Part shown: piece by piece, positions 1 through 8,615 of the stretch
How the letters are laid out: every line of letters begins with the position of its first letter
Numbering within the stretch: the first letter of the stretch is position 1
Origin: Rhodococcus opacus B4
Lineage (GTDB): Bacteria > Actinomycetota > Actinomycetes > Mycobacteriales > Mycobacteriaceae
Assembly: GCF_000010805.1 (NCBI RefSeq)
Contig: NC_012522.1
Location: 5,952,001-6,016,000 of the forward strand
DNA: 64,000 bases
Direction of reading: 5' to 3'
Position numbers and translations under genes: made by a program
The notes under the pieces: generated by a model
Seen by the model: only the letters and a program-made list of their open reading frames with translations
Told to the model about the DNA's origin: nothing
Databases searched by the model: none

Positions 1-304
1 GCATGTCCATGGGCTCGTCTTCCACGAGCAGGCGGATGATGCTGCCGTCGGTCACGTTGACGACCGTCTGTCCGTCCTCGGGGTAGCCGTAGCCCGCCTC
101 CGCATACGGTAGCGGGCGTTGCTCGTAGAACCCGTTGAGATAGGTGCCGGGAAGACCGCGTGGTTCACCCTCCTCGAACGTGCCACGAATCCCGATGTGC
201 CCGTTGGACAGTGCGAACGTGGATTCGGTGGCGTGCAGTGCCTCCAGATCCAGACCGCGCCATTTGAGCTGCCACGGCGAGATCTCGTAGCCCTTGTCGT
301 CCAT
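1..304 (-). CDS. Glycoside hydrolase family 65 disaccharide phosphorylase, N-terminal part
   Basis: Only the first 101 codons lie in the window; the gene runs off the left edge. The translation begins MDDKGYEISPWQLKW and continues with ATESTFALSNGHIGIRGTFEEG and GTYLNGFYEQ, the N-terminal signature of GH65 enzymes (trehalose, maltose or kojibiose phosphorylases). These cleave an alpha-glucoside with phosphate to give beta-glucose 1-phosphate in the cytoplasm. The ATG lies two bases after the stop of an upstream HAD phosphatase/mutase, with a GGAGAGG ribosome site overlapping that gene's end, so the two are translated as a unit. The pairing fits a route from disaccharide to glucose 1-phosphate to glucose 6-phosphate. 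The exact disaccharide cannot be read from this fragment. Confidence 0.85.
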   Translation of the reverse strand, partial: MDDKGYEISPWQLKWRGLDLEALHATESTFALSNGHIGIRGTFEEGEPRGLPGTYLNGFYEQRPLPYAEAGYGYPEDGQTVVNVTDGSIIRLLVEDEPMDM

Positions 305-306
305 GC

Positions 307-1032
307 TCACCTCTCCAGGAGTTCGGCCAGGTCGTTCACCACCACGTCGGCGCCGTGCTCACGAAGCGCGTCGGCCTGATCGCCCCGGTTCACCCCGACG
401 ACGTAACCGAATTCCCCTGCCCGCCCCGATTCCACACCGGACAGGGCGTCCTCGAACACGGCGGCCTGGTCGGGGTGCACGTTGAGTGCGCGGGCGGCCG
501 CGAGATACGAATCCGGTGCCGGTTTACCGCGGAGACCCTGCTCCCGGATCACCAGTCCGTCGATGCGGACGTGGACGTAGCGGCTGAGGTCGGCGGAGTC
601 GAGTACGGCCTTCCCGTTCGCGGACGAGGTGACCACGGCGATCTTCAGGCCTGCGTCGTAGGCCGCGCTGATGTAGCGAACCGAGCCGGGGTAGGGGCTG
701 GGGCCCTCCTCGTCGATGACCTTCAGCAGCAGCCGGTTCTTGCTGTTCCCGACGCCGTTCACGGTCTCGGCGCCGGGCGGATCGTCCGGCGACCCCTCCG
801 GCAACGTGATGCTGCGGGAGGTGAGGAAGGTCCGGACCCCGTCGGCGCGGGGGCGTCCGTCGACGTAGTCGTAGTAGTCCTGGTCGGTGAACGGGTGGAA
901 ATTCGCGCCCTCCCGATGCTTCAGGAACTCGTCGAATGTGCGTTTCCACGCCTTCCGGTGCAGTACCGCCGTTGCCGTGAGTACACCGTCGAGATCGAAC
1001 AAGCAGGCCGAGATCGCATCAGGCAGTCCCAT
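307..1032 (-). CDS. HAD-superfamily beta-phosphoglucomutase-like protein
   Basis: A 241-residue HAD hydrolase of the beta-phosphoglucomutase subfamily. Motif I is FDLDGVLT with the nucleophile and acid/base aspartates at residues 13 and 15. Motif II lies in VVTSS, the conserved lysine in GKPAPDSY and motif IV in VFEDALSG; the helical cap sits between motifs I and II. The family interconverts beta-glucose 1-phosphate and glucose 6-phosphate. The reading frame is open further upstream, but MGLPDAISACLFDLDG at 1032 matches the usual start just before motif I, so I chose it. Directly downstream is a GH65 phosphorylase, a classic functional pair. A sugar-phosphate phosphatase role is the main alternative. 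Confidence 0.82.
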   Translation of the reverse strand: MGLPDAISACLFDLDGVLTATAVLHRKAWKRTFDEFLKHREGANFHPFTDQDYYDYVDGRPRADGVRTFLTSRSITLPEGSPDDPPGAETVNGVGNSKNRLLLKVIDEEGPSPYPGSVRYISAAYDAGLKIAVVTSSANGKAVLDSADLSRYVHVRIDGLVIREQGLRGKPAPDSYLAAARALNVHPDQAAVFEDALSGVESGRAGEFGYVVGVNRGDQADALREHGADVVVNDLAELLER

Positions 1033-1177
1033 CACCTTCCCGACGGTACCGCCGTCGACCGCCGTTGTGCTGAGGCGCGCGCAAATCCTGCACCCGATCG
1101 ACCGGCACGAGGTCGTTGACTTCGAGTCGGCAACGGCCGAATACTGAGAGTTCCAACCGACTGTTGCGGAGTGCACC

Positions 1178-1714
1178 GTGAACGTGGAGGAACCGGTCCC
1201 GTCGGACCACGTGAGATCCCTCGCTGTTCGGTCGATCGAGATCATGGCGAACGGAAGCCGCGCCGATTTCGATGCCGTCGTCCACCCGGGCGCATTCAAC
1301 CGGGAGAGTGCGACCGAACCCCCGCGGACGCGCGGACGCGGACCCGACGCGTTCTACGCCACCGCCGTATGGCTGCGCACCGCCTTCTCGGAGTTGCGGT
1401 TCGACATCGAGGACGTCGTCGTCGAGGGCGATCTGGCCGTCGTCTACACGATCATGAAGGGCAGGCACGTCGGGCCCTTCGTCGTCTACGACGAGCGCGG
1501 ATCCATCGACCAGGTCTTCGCGCCCACCGGGCGGGTGCTCGCGGTCAAGCAGTCGCACTGGCTGCGCGTCGAAGACGGCCGCGTCGTCGAGCACTGGGCG
1601 ACCCGGGACGACCTCGGTCAGGCAGTCCAGCTGGGCTGGGTGCCGCCTACCCCGCTGTCGCTGGTACGCAACGCCTGGGCCAAGCGGGCAGCGCGCAGGA
1701 ACGCGCCGCGCTGA
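1178..1714 (+). CDS. SnoaL-like (NTF2 fold) ester cyclase/polyketide cyclase-type protein
   Basis: A 178-residue protein with the pattern of SnoaL-like NTF2-fold proteins: an N-terminal helix leading to DAVVHPGAFNRE, then FYATAVWLRTAFSELRF, a strand pair ending VVYTIMKGRHVGPF, and the C-terminal LRVEDGRVVEHWATRDD typical of the family. Members include polyketide cyclases and many small-molecule-binding proteins of unknown role. The start is GTG with GGAG six bases upstream. The stop is three bases before the ATG of the next glycosyltransferase, so the pair is probably co-transcribed and may act on the same small molecule. Catalytic activity cannot be assigned from sequence. Confidence 0.7.
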   Translation: MNVEEPVPSDHVRSLAVRSIEIMANGSRADFDAVVHPGAFNRESATEPPRTRGRGPDAFYATAVWLRTAFSELRFDIEDVVVEGDLAVVYTIMKGRHVGPFVVYDERGSIDQVFAPTGRVLAVKQSHWLRVEDGRVVEHWATRDDLGQAVQLGWVPPTPLSLVRNAWAKRAARRNAPR

Positions 1715-1717
1715 TCG

Positions 1718-2851
1718 ATGGCACGCATCCTGTTCGTCACGTGGGACGGCGGCGGCAACGTGCCGCCCGCACTCGGCATCGCGGCGGAGGCGCGCAACCG
1801 CGGTCATCAGGTCCGATTCCTCGGGCACGCCCAGCAGCGCGGGCGGATCGAAGGACACGGTTTCCGGTTCACGCCGTACACCCACGCACGACCCTGGCAG
1901 TCGACGACCAGGCATCCCGGTATCGCGGGCGTGTACCAATCGCTCGCGGTCTTCACCGATAACGGGCCCGGAATCGATCTACTCGACACCGTCGCGCGGG
2001 AGCAGACCGACGTGGTGGTGGTCGATTGCTTTCTGTACGGGGCCCTGCAAGCCGCCGACGATGCGCAGCTGACGCGTGTGACGCTGGTGCACACTTACTA
2101 CGAGTTCATGTATCGGGGCGTGACACGGGGTCCGACGCCGGTGATGGCCCGTCTGAAAGGTCAGCGGCCTCTGCAGCTGTGGGCGTCATCGGACCTGGCC
2201 CTGGTCACCACCGAGAAGGAACTCGATCCGGCCTCCCGCCGATCCTTGCCCGCCTGTGTCCACTACACCGGGGTGGTGCGACATCCGATGCCGTCCACGT
2301 TGACACCGGTGTCCGAACGCGATCCGCTGATCCTGGTCAGTCTCAGCAGCCTCAACTTCGACGGACAACAGCGGGCCCTGCGGAACATCCTGGAGGCTGT
2401 CGCCGGACTGCCCGCCCGCGCGGTCGTCACGACCGGACCGTCCGTCGACCCGGCAACCTTCACGGCGGGCCCGAACACCGAAGTGCACGGCTACGTTCCA
2501 CACGAACAGATCCTGCCGACCGCCACCCTCGTGATCGGACACGGCGGTCACGACACCACCATGCGCGCCCTCGCGCACGACCTGCCCCTCGTGATTCTGC
2601 CGATTCACCCGGCGCTCGATCAGAAGATGATCGGCCGCAGTCTGGAGCAGCGCGGCGTCGCCCGGTGCCTCCGCAAGACGGCCGCACCCCAGCGCATCCG
2701 GTCGGCAGTCGGCGAGTTGCTCGTCGACGGACCGCACCGGGTGACCGCGGCAACCCTGGGAGCGCGGATCCGCGCCCATGACGGCGCCGTTCATGCCGCT
2801 GACCTCATCGATCGCCTGCCGATCCGGGAACGGCGCAGGGGAGTGCGGTGA
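1718..2851 (+). CDS. Glycosyltransferase, GT1/macrolide (MGT)-type
   Basis: A 377-residue two-Rossmann-domain GT-B glycosyltransferase. The N-terminal half starts ARILFVTWDGGGNVPP and contains the acceptor domain. The C-terminal half holds the nucleotide-sugar motif region VIGHGGHDTTMRALAHDLP followed by ILPIHPALDQ, the HGG...TT...P...DQ pattern of the UGT/MGT families that glycosylate small lipophilic acceptors. It lacks membrane segments. It follows the SnoaL-like gene with a 3-nt gap, suggesting a two-gene tailoring unit rather than part of the exopolysaccharide locus 2 kb downstream. Donor sugar and acceptor are unknown. Confidence 0.78.
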   Translation: MARILFVTWDGGGNVPPALGIAAEARNRGHQVRFLGHAQQRGRIEGHGFRFTPYTHARPWQSTTRHPGIAGVYQSLAVFTDNGPGIDLLDTVAREQTDVVVVDCFLYGALQAADDAQLTRVTLVHTYYEFMYRGVTRGPTPVMARLKGQRPLQLWASSDLALVTTEKELDPASRRSLPACVHYTGVVRHPMPSTLTPVSERDPLILVSLSSLNFDGQQRALRNILEAVAGLPARAVVTTGPSVDPATFTAGPNTEVHGYVPHEQILPTATLVIGHGGHDTTMRALAHDLPLVILPIHPALDQKMIGRSLEQRGVARCLRKTAAPQRIRSAVGELLVDGPHRVTAATLGARIRAHDGAVHAADLIDRLPIRERRRGVR

Positions 2852-2878
2852 CGCAGTAGCGATCACTGTGCCCGGGCA

Positions 2879-3625
2879 TCACTCCGGAAGACTGCCGACG
2901 CGATCCGCGAGCAGCGCGCAGTAGGTCCGGTCGGTGCCCGGGGCGAGCCGCACCCGGTAACTGGTGTGGTCGCCCCGGAACAGGTAACCGTTGACGTCGT
3001 CGATGGCCTCGGAGTACTGCTGCCACACCGTCCACGGCCGCCACCAGTTCAGGATCACCGCCTGCCACCGTCGGGTCCGGAGGCGATCGAGGAGGTCGGC
3101 CACCCACGCCCGCGGGTCGGCGAGCGAGAAGGCCGCCGACTGGTCCGCGAAGGTGCGCAGCGGCGAGTTGCCCGGGCAGCAGCAGATGGCGTCCAGGGGG
3201 TCGGCGATCTGCCACACCGGCATCCCCGTGATCGGGCGCTGCCCGGCAATGCCCCAGCCCGGAAGGTCCGGCGACGCCGGCCGCAGCGGGTCGGCGATCA
3301 GTCCGGCGCCGCGCACGTCCAGGGCCGGGTGCTGCCCCCGTCCCACCTCGGCAGCCACGTTGCCGGCGAGCGCGGCGCCTCCCGAGTAGCCGAGCAGAAC
3401 AACGGGATTCGGGTCGTCGGCGATCATCCGCAGCAGGAGGGCGCGTCCTTCGGACAGTGCCTTGTCGAACGCCGAACCGCCGGGGTCGGGCACCGGTCCG
3501 TAGCTCGCCTCCCACGGAACCTGCCTGACGACGAACCGTGCGCGGTCCAGGAGTTGCGTGGTGTTGGTGAGCATGTTGACGTCGAGATCCTCACCGATGC
3601 CGCGGCAGCACAGAACAGTGATCAT
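2879..3625 (-). CDS. Lysin B/cutinase-like alpha/beta hydrolase
   Basis: A 248-residue protein with a nucleophile elbow GYSGGA (family G-x-S-x-G) in VVLLGYSGGAALAGNVAAEV and the N-terminal ITVLCCRGIGED segment. This resembles the cutinase/PE-PPE-type hydrolases and mycobacteriophage lysin B, serine esterases that release mycolic acids from arabinogalactan. Candidate aspartate and histidine partners lie in IADPLDAICCCPGNSP and RGDHTSYRV. No signal peptide is visible. Start chosen at ATG 3625, where the reverse strand shows a GGGAGG ribosome site; a longer frame upstream has no such site. There are no phage genes beside it. It is convergent with the glycosyltransferase at 1718. Substrate assignment is inference. 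Confidence 0.6.
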   Translation of the reverse strand: MITVLCCRGIGEDLDVNMLTNTTQLLDRARFVVRQVPWEASYGPVPDPGGSAFDKALSEGRALLLRMIADDPNPVVLLGYSGGAALAGNVAAEVGRGQHPALDVRGAGLIADPLRPASPDLPGWGIAGQRPITGMPVWQIADPLDAICCCPGNSPLRTFADQSAAFSLADPRAWVADLLDRLRTRRWQAVILNWWRPWTVWQQYSEAIDDVNGYLFRGDHTSYRVRLAPGTDRTYCALLADRVGSLPE

Positions 3626-3688
3626 CCAACCTCCCACGTGAGCGCCAATGCGTGCCCGAACACACTTTCCCACTCACGTGCGGGGGTG

Positions 3689-3743
3689 TCCCCCGATCGG
3701 GGGAGGCGGAATTCATCCGAGGCACAGTCCGGTCGGAGGACAG
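3689..3743. promoter_or_regulatory. Palindrome plus tandem CCGRTCGG-type boxes upstream of BRCT-like gene 1
   Basis: A perfect 16-bp palindrome (TCCCCCGATCGGGGGA) at 3689-3704 contains box 1, CCGATCGGGGGA (3693-3704). The string ATTCATCCGA follows at 3711-3720, and box 2, CCGGTCGGAGGACAG, at 3729-3743. Box-to-box distance is 36 nt. The same parts in the same order and spacing occur at 42507-42557 before the paralogous gene. The element lies about 75-125 nt before the ATG at 3816. Function (operator, promoter part or RNA element) is inferred from conservation only. Confidence 0.6.
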
Positions 3744-3815
3744 ACGTGGGCGCTGTGGCGCGGGAGAGTTGTCCAGTACCGGGATCAGCCGTTCACGTGG
3801 ACAGGAATCGTCGTC

Positions 3816-4160
3816 ATGTCACCCATCTCCAGCATCGAGGTCGCCCGAGCCCGTCGGTCGCGCCGCGTGTTGTTCGTCGGCAATCCGACCCGCTACAACG
3901 ACGTGTCGCAGTGGGCGATGGTCCGGCAATGGGTGGCGCTCCACGGACTGGAGCCGATCCGGGAATTCGAGGGAGACGTGCTCTGCGTGATCGTCACCGA
4001 GGATGTCCTGGACGGGCGCTGCGCAGCGAAGGAATCGGATGCCGTCCAGCGCGCCCGCGCGCTCGGAATACCGTGCATCAGCGTCCACGACACCACCCTC
4101 ATCTGGCAGGTCACGGCCCGTGTGCGGTCGCGGATCGCACGGACGCCAGTCGCGCGATAA
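3816..4160 (+). CDS. Small BRCT-like domain protein, copy 1
   Basis: A 114-residue cytoplasmic protein. The core reads RRVLFVGNPTRYNDVSQW, then WVALHGLEPIREFEGDVLCV, then DAVQRARALGIPCISVHD. It resembles the BRCT fold of DNA ligase: a first strand with a G-x-P loop, a 'GDVL.VIVT' strand where ligases have 'DYLVAG', and the 'A..LGIP.I' helix-strand. The C-terminal BRCT tryptophan is not obvious. BRCT domains bind phosphopeptides or DNA ends; no catalytic domain is attached. Start chosen at ATG 3816 because homology with the copy at 42620 begins shortly after it. It sits directly upstream of exopolysaccharide locus A, as its paralog sits upstream of locus B. Fold is inferred by eye; function unknown. 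Confidence 0.6.
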   Translation: MSPISSIEVARARRSRRVLFVGNPTRYNDVSQWAMVRQWVALHGLEPIREFEGDVLCVIVTEDVLDGRCAAKESDAVQRARALGIPCISVHDTTLIWQVTARVRSRIARTPVAR

Positions 4161-4725
4161 CGGCCCTCAATCCTCGGAACGTCCACTCGAATTCGTCGTC
4201 GGATCGGAATGCCGTATCTATTCACGACGGTGAGCTCGAATATGGCCGACGGCAGCCAACTTCGAGTATGTATTGAAGGTTTTGTCCGTACTGCGGCTGC
4301 GCCCAGGCGCCTCTGCGCAGACCTGATCGGCCGAAAATCGTTCCGCCTCAGCACTTGTGGTCAGTTTGTCGAAATCGACTGTGTCCAAGCCAATTATGCG
4401 AGTGCATAACCGCTGCTCAGTGGGGGTTTATTCAGACCATGCGGTCTGATCGCGGCGGTGAAGATGCGACAGAACCGAATTGCGCTGCTAGGTTCGACAC
4501 TCGTTGTGAATGTTCGATGTCGTCCAGCCACATGGCGGTGCTCGGGGCAGTTTGGATCGTTACTCGTAGGACATTAGTCGTCTTCGTGTAAAGGCCGCAC
4601 GGCACGCAAGGCGTTGCGCCATGGGTGACGGCGGCACTGTTGTACGTCCTGAAATCCGCTGTCGCGAAACGGCCGACTCGACCATCACACTCTGCCGGCG
4701 ATCGGTTCGACAGTGGAGGGGATGC
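4161..4725. other. Non-coding upstream region of exopolysaccharide locus A
   Basis: There is no convincing gene in these 565 bases: the short frames have no ribosome site and no recognisable product. The stretch around 4200-4400 is more AT-rich than its surroundings and probably carries the promoter and leader of the priming sugar transferase gene, whose GGAGGGG ribosome site ends at about 4721. Confidence 0.5.
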
Positions 4726-6240
4726 ATGGCGACGTTCAACTCGACTGTGGAGCGAGCGTCGGTCGTACACGGCGTTGCGGCTGTTCCGGCGCAGCGCGGG
4801 GTCGCGCGGCGACACTGGCTGGCCGTGTACATGAGGCGAATCCTCCTCACCGACACACTCGTCGTCGTGGCAGCGGTCGCCCTGGCCCAATGGGTGCGCT
4901 TCGGCGGCTACGGGACCCTCGTCGACTCGCGCACGCTGAGCAATGTGAGCTACGGTCTGATTTCCGTCGCCCTCGTCACCTCGTGGCTCGGCATACTCGC
5001 CGTGTTCCACGTGCGATCCCCACGAGTGGTCGGCAGCGGTCCGGAGGAATATCGGCGCATCGCCACTGCGACGCTGCGACTGTTCGGGCTCATCGCCATC
5101 GCAGCGCTCCTTCTGCACGTGGAATTGGCACGGCTGTACCTGGCGATCGCCTTCCCCACGGGTCTGCTCGGTCTGCTGCTCACCCGGTGGATGTGGCGCC
5201 GCGTGCTCGCCCGCAAGCGTGCGCGCGGACTGTGTCAGACGTCCGTCCTGGTCGTCGGGGCTGAACACTCCGTGCGCAGCCTCGCGCAGACGTTCGACCG
5301 TGGCACGGCCGACGGCTACAACGTGGTCGGGGTCTGCATCCCAGCGCACCATCGAGCGGCCGAAGACACGATCGTCGTGGACGGACGGCAGATACCGGTA
5401 CTCGGCGACGAGCACGACGTCGTCGACGCGATCGAGCGATCCGGGGCCGATACCGTCGCGGTCACGGCAACCGAGCATCTGGGCCATCGCGGGCTTCGCG
5501 AAATGGTGTGGGACCTCGAGCAGCTGAACGTCGACATGGTGGTTGCTCCCGGGATGATGGATGTTTCCGGACCACGCCTCGAGATGCGGCCCGTCGCGGG
5601 GCTGCCCCTGATTCACGTGGAGAAGCCGCGCTATCACGGCGCCAAGCGATTCGGGAAGACCTCGTTCGATCTGATGTTTGCGATTGTCGCGCTCGTACTG
5701 GTCAGTCCCCTCATGCTGTTCGCGGCTGCCGCGGTCAAGCTGACCAGCCGGGGACCCGTGTTCTACAAGTCGGAACGAATGGGATTGGATGGCAGGCCGT
5801 TCCCGATGCTGAAGTTTCGGTCGATGGTGGACGAGGCGGACCGGCACAGTGCCACCTTGAGCGGCCCCAACGAGGGCGCCGGTGTGCTGTTCAAATTGCG
5901 AGACGACCCGCGTGTCACGCGTGTGGGGCGCGTCATGCGCAAATTCAGCATCGACGAACTGCCACAGTTCATCAACGTGCTGCGAAGAGAAATGAGTGTG
6001 GTGGGACCGAGGCCTCCGCTACGTGTCGAGGTCGAGTCGTACGAGAACGAGGTGCATCGCCGCCTCCTGGTGCGACCGGGTGTCACCGGTCTGTGGCAGG
6101 TGAGCGGGCGCTCGGACCTCTCGTGGGAGGACTCGGTACGTCTCGACCTGTCCTATGTCGAGAACTGGTCGATGGTCGGCGACATGCTGATCATCGCCAA
6201 GACCCTGAAGGCAGTGGTGGGCGGCGACGGTGCGTACTGA
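4726..6240 (+). CDS. Polyprenyl-phosphate sugar-1-phosphate transferase (EPS priming enzyme), locus A
   Basis: A 504-residue initiating glycosylphosphotransferase of the WbaP/CpsE/CpsD class. It moves a sugar 1-phosphate from a nucleotide sugar onto undecaprenyl phosphate at the inner face of the membrane, the first step of exopolysaccharide repeat-unit assembly. The N-terminus has about four membrane segments, a central Rossmann-like region (TSVLVVGAEHSV) and a fifth membrane segment near FAIVALVLVSPLMLFAAAA. The catalytic domain carries the KSERMGLDG, PMLKFRSM, KFSIDELPQ, MSVVGPRPP and PGVTGLWQVSGRS motifs. ATG 4726 has GGAGGGG five bases upstream; a longer frame to 4621 is unlikely. It heads the locus A operon and is a close paralog of the gene at 45269. 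Sugar specificity is unknown. Confidence 0.9.
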   Translation: MATFNSTVERASVVHGVAAVPAQRGVARRHWLAVYMRRILLTDTLVVVAAVALAQWVRFGGYGTLVDSRTLSNVSYGLISVALVTSWLGILAVFHVRSPRVVGSGPEEYRRIATATLRLFGLIAIAALLLHVELARLYLAIAFPTGLLGLLLTRWMWRRVLARKRARGLCQTSVLVVGAEHSVRSLAQTFDRGTADGYNVVGVCIPAHHRAAEDTIVVDGRQIPVLGDEHDVVDAIERSGADTVAVTATEHLGHRGLREMVWDLEQLNVDMVVAPGMMDVSGPRLEMRPVAGLPLIHVEKPRYHGAKRFGKTSFDLMFAIVALVLVSPLMLFAAAAVKLTSRGPVFYKSERMGLDGRPFPMLKFRSMVDEADRHSATLSGPNEGAGVLFKLRDDPRVTRVGRVMRKFSIDELPQFINVLRREMSVVGPRPPLRVEVESYENEVHRRLLVRPGVTGLWQVSGRSDLSWEDSVRLDLSYVENWSMVGDMLIIAKTLKAVVGGDGAY

Positions 6241-6323
6241 TCCACCAAGGAGACGTGGTTCCGACCGTCGCTCAGGTGACTTCTCATGGCGAAGCGGATC
6301 GGGAGAGAGATGGTGACCTGGTA

Positions 6324-7433
6324 GTGCGAATTCTTGTCGATGCATTTTGGTGGGTCGATGGCCCATATTCGAATCGACTCGTATTGCGGGAGATCGTGGG
6401 CAGATGGCGGTCGGCGTTCCCAGATGACGAACTCGTTCTTGCGATCCCGTCCAAGTGGAGTAATTCCGAGGCGGCGTTACCCGCGGGAGTCGAACGTATT
6501 CCGACGCGAATGAGGCGCCACCCGACCATCAATGCAATCGAACTTCCTCGCTACCTCCGGAAGGGGCGGGACTTCGATGCAATCTTTCTCCAGAATTTCG
6601 GTGCGCCGACGTCGAGCGCCGCAGTCCTCGTGCATGACGTTCTCTTCCAGAGCAACCCCGAGTGGTTTACGACGATCGAGCGGCTCTATCTCTCGGCAAT
6701 CCCCTTTCTTGCGAAGCGCACCGGCCGGGTATTGACGACGACGCGACAGGAGGCAGAGCGTGTCTCGGCATATAACTCGATTTCCTCAGAGGTCGGTGTG
6801 ACCGGCCTGGGGCTGTCGACGACGTTGCTCGAAGCTCGGCGACGAAAGCCGCCGTACCCACTGGAGGCCGGTGGGTTCCTGCTCACGGTCGGGCGACTGA
6901 ACATCCGCAAGAATCTGGCGAACACGATTGCTGCCGCGCTCGAATCGGGTGCAGTCTCCGAGCGGTTTCCTCTCGTCGTCGTCGGTCAACGATCCGGCCG
7001 ATTCTCCGAGTCCAGCGAATCGGTGAGGTCAGGCGTGGCATCGGGGGCGGTGAGGTTCATCGAGTTTGCGCCGGATGAGGAACTGCGGTGGCTATACGAG
7101 AACTGCGCGTTGTTCTGTTTCCTCTCGCTCGGTGAGGGATACGGTTTGCCGCCGGTCGAAGCGGCGTACTTCGGTGCGCGCGTTCTCGTCAGCGACATAC
7201 CGGTCCTGCGAGAGAATTTGGGTGACTGCGCAGAGTACGTCGATCCCCATGATGTGTCGGCGATCTCGAATGCAATTGCCGAACTCCTGGCCGGTACCGC
7301 GAGAGGGCAAGGGAGTGCTCCACCACTGCGTGCGGAAGGCGCGATAACGGGGGACTGGGACGGGACCGTAGAGACCATCAGAACTGCAATCGCGGAGCTT
7401 GCGGACCGCAAACTAGACCGACTCAGCCGGTGA
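6324..7433 (+). CDS. Glycosyltransferase family 4
   Basis: About 369 residues, GT-B fold. The N-terminus (V)RILVDAFWWVDGPYSNRL is typical of GT4. The C-terminal nucleotide-sugar site shows the glycine-rich LLTVGRLNIRKN and the E-x7-E-type region FLSLGEGYGLPPVEAAYFGA. The family builds the oligosaccharide repeat unit on the polyprenyl carrier in the cytoplasm. The frame is open far upstream across the previous gene, so the start is uncertain. GTG 6324 gives a standard N-terminus but its GGGAGAGAGA is distant; GTG 6255 and 6276 are alternatives. It lies 83 bases after the priming transferase in the same operon. Confidence 0.82.
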   Translation: MRILVDAFWWVDGPYSNRLVLREIVGRWRSAFPDDELVLAIPSKWSNSEAALPAGVERIPTRMRRHPTINAIELPRYLRKGRDFDAIFLQNFGAPTSSAAVLVHDVLFQSNPEWFTTIERLYLSAIPFLAKRTGRVLTTTRQEAERVSAYNSISSEVGVTGLGLSTTLLEARRRKPPYPLEAGGFLLTVGRLNIRKNLANTIAAALESGAVSERFPLVVVGQRSGRFSESSESVRSGVASGAVRFIEFAPDEELRWLYENCALFCFLSLGEGYGLPPVEAAYFGARVLVSDIPVLRENLGDCAEYVDPHDVSAISNAIAELLAGTARGQGSAPPLRAEGAITGDWDGTVETIRTAIAELADRKLDRLSR

Positions 7434-7467
7434 ACAGCGTGGTTTTCGACAGGAAGACAGGAATCTA

Positions 7468-8574
7468 ATGACGTCAGCGGGTCGTTCGGTTGCAATCATC
7501 GGTACGAGGGGCTATCCAAGTTACTACGGTGGCTTCGAAACCCTGATTCGGCACCTTGCGCCGAGCCTCGTGGAGAAAGGGTGGGATGTCACCGTCTATT
7601 CGCGTCCGGGCGCGACGGTTCCTACCGATCCCGCACGTGACCCGAGAGTTGTTGTCCGCAATACGGTGGGGCTCGAGTCGCGCACCCTCAGCACACTTTC
7701 GTATGGGCTGACCTCGTGCCTGGATGCGGCAGCGAAGAAGCCGGATGTTGCCCTCGTACTGAATGTGGCGAACGGATTCTGGCTGCCAGCGCTCAAATCG
7801 CGCGGAATCCCCACAGTCGTCAACGTGGATGGGATCGAATGGGAGCGCGCGAAGTGGGGTAATGGTGCAAAGCGGGTATTTCGCGCCGGTGCCACACTCA
7901 CCGCGCGCTATGCGACGCGGTTGGTTGTCGACTCCCTCGAAATCAAGCGTCGGTGGGAAAATGATTTCGGTCGTGAAGGCGACTTCATACCGTACGGAGG
8001 CGACTTCGTCGATCCACTCCCACCGGTCGAGGGCCTCACACCAAAGAAATACGTCTTGATGGTTGCTCGATTCGTGCCGGAGAACACTGTGGTCGAGTTC
8101 TTCGAGGCTGCAGAGGTCTTGAGTCGCGATCGTGATGTCGTCATCGTCGGATCATCCGGTTACGGCGGCGAACTGGACGAGCAGGTGCGCGCATTGGCCC
8201 GGCGCAATGAACGGGTCACATGGATGGGTCATGTCAGTGACGACCGAAAGCTGTTTTCATTGTGGCAAAATGCCGGCGCCTATTTTCACGGTCACAGTGT
8301 GGGCGGAACGAATCCCGCGTTGGTTCAGGCCATGGCGTGCCAGGCGCCCATCGTCGCGCGGGACACCGTGTACAACCGCGAGGTACTGGGGGACGCGGGC
8401 AGGTTCGTCGCGGCGGAAGCCTCGGAGATCGTCACCACGGTGAAGGACGTCATCGCGGATTCTGCAGGCCAGCAGCTCATGCGTGACCGGGCACTCCAGC
8501 GAGCGTACGACTACTACACCTGGGATGATGTCTGCCAGCGTTACGAAGAGTCTCTCCTGACGGCGATCGGCTGA
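7468..8574 (+). CDS. DUF1972-type family 4 glycosyltransferase
   Basis: A 368-residue GT-B glycosyltransferase. The opening SVAIIGTRGYPSYYGGFETL is the hallmark of the DUF1972 N-terminal domain found in rhamnosyl- and galactosyltransferases of capsule clusters. The C-terminal domain has VLMVARFVPENTVVEFFEA and the donor-site stretch HSVGGTNPALVQAMACQAPIV. Acting in the cytoplasm, it would add a later sugar to the lipid-linked repeat unit. It lies 34 bases downstream of the preceding GT4 gene and 41 bases before the Wzy-like gene. Donor sugar is not readable. Confidence 0.85.
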   Translation: MTSAGRSVAIIGTRGYPSYYGGFETLIRHLAPSLVEKGWDVTVYSRPGATVPTDPARDPRVVVRNTVGLESRTLSTLSYGLTSCLDAAAKKPDVALVLNVANGFWLPALKSRGIPTVVNVDGIEWERAKWGNGAKRVFRAGATLTARYATRLVVDSLEIKRRWENDFGREGDFIPYGGDFVDPLPPVEGLTPKKYVLMVARFVPENTVVEFFEAAEVLSRDRDVVIVGSSGYGGELDEQVRALARRNERVTWMGHVSDDRKLFSLWQNAGAYFHGHSVGGTNPALVQAMACQAPIVARDTVYNREVLGDAGRFVAAEASEIVTTVKDVIADSAGQQLMRDRALQRAYDYYTWDDVCQRYEESLLTAIG

Positions 8575-8615
8575 TTGGCTCACCGCTGTTCGATGAACCA
8601 TTAGGACCCTGATTG

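Noticed and set aside
5508..6323. The long open extension upstream of the GT4 gene as part of its protein
   Set aside because: It overlaps the catalytic domain codons of the priming transferase in another frame and its translation lacks any fold; the real N-terminus is at the RILVDAF strand.
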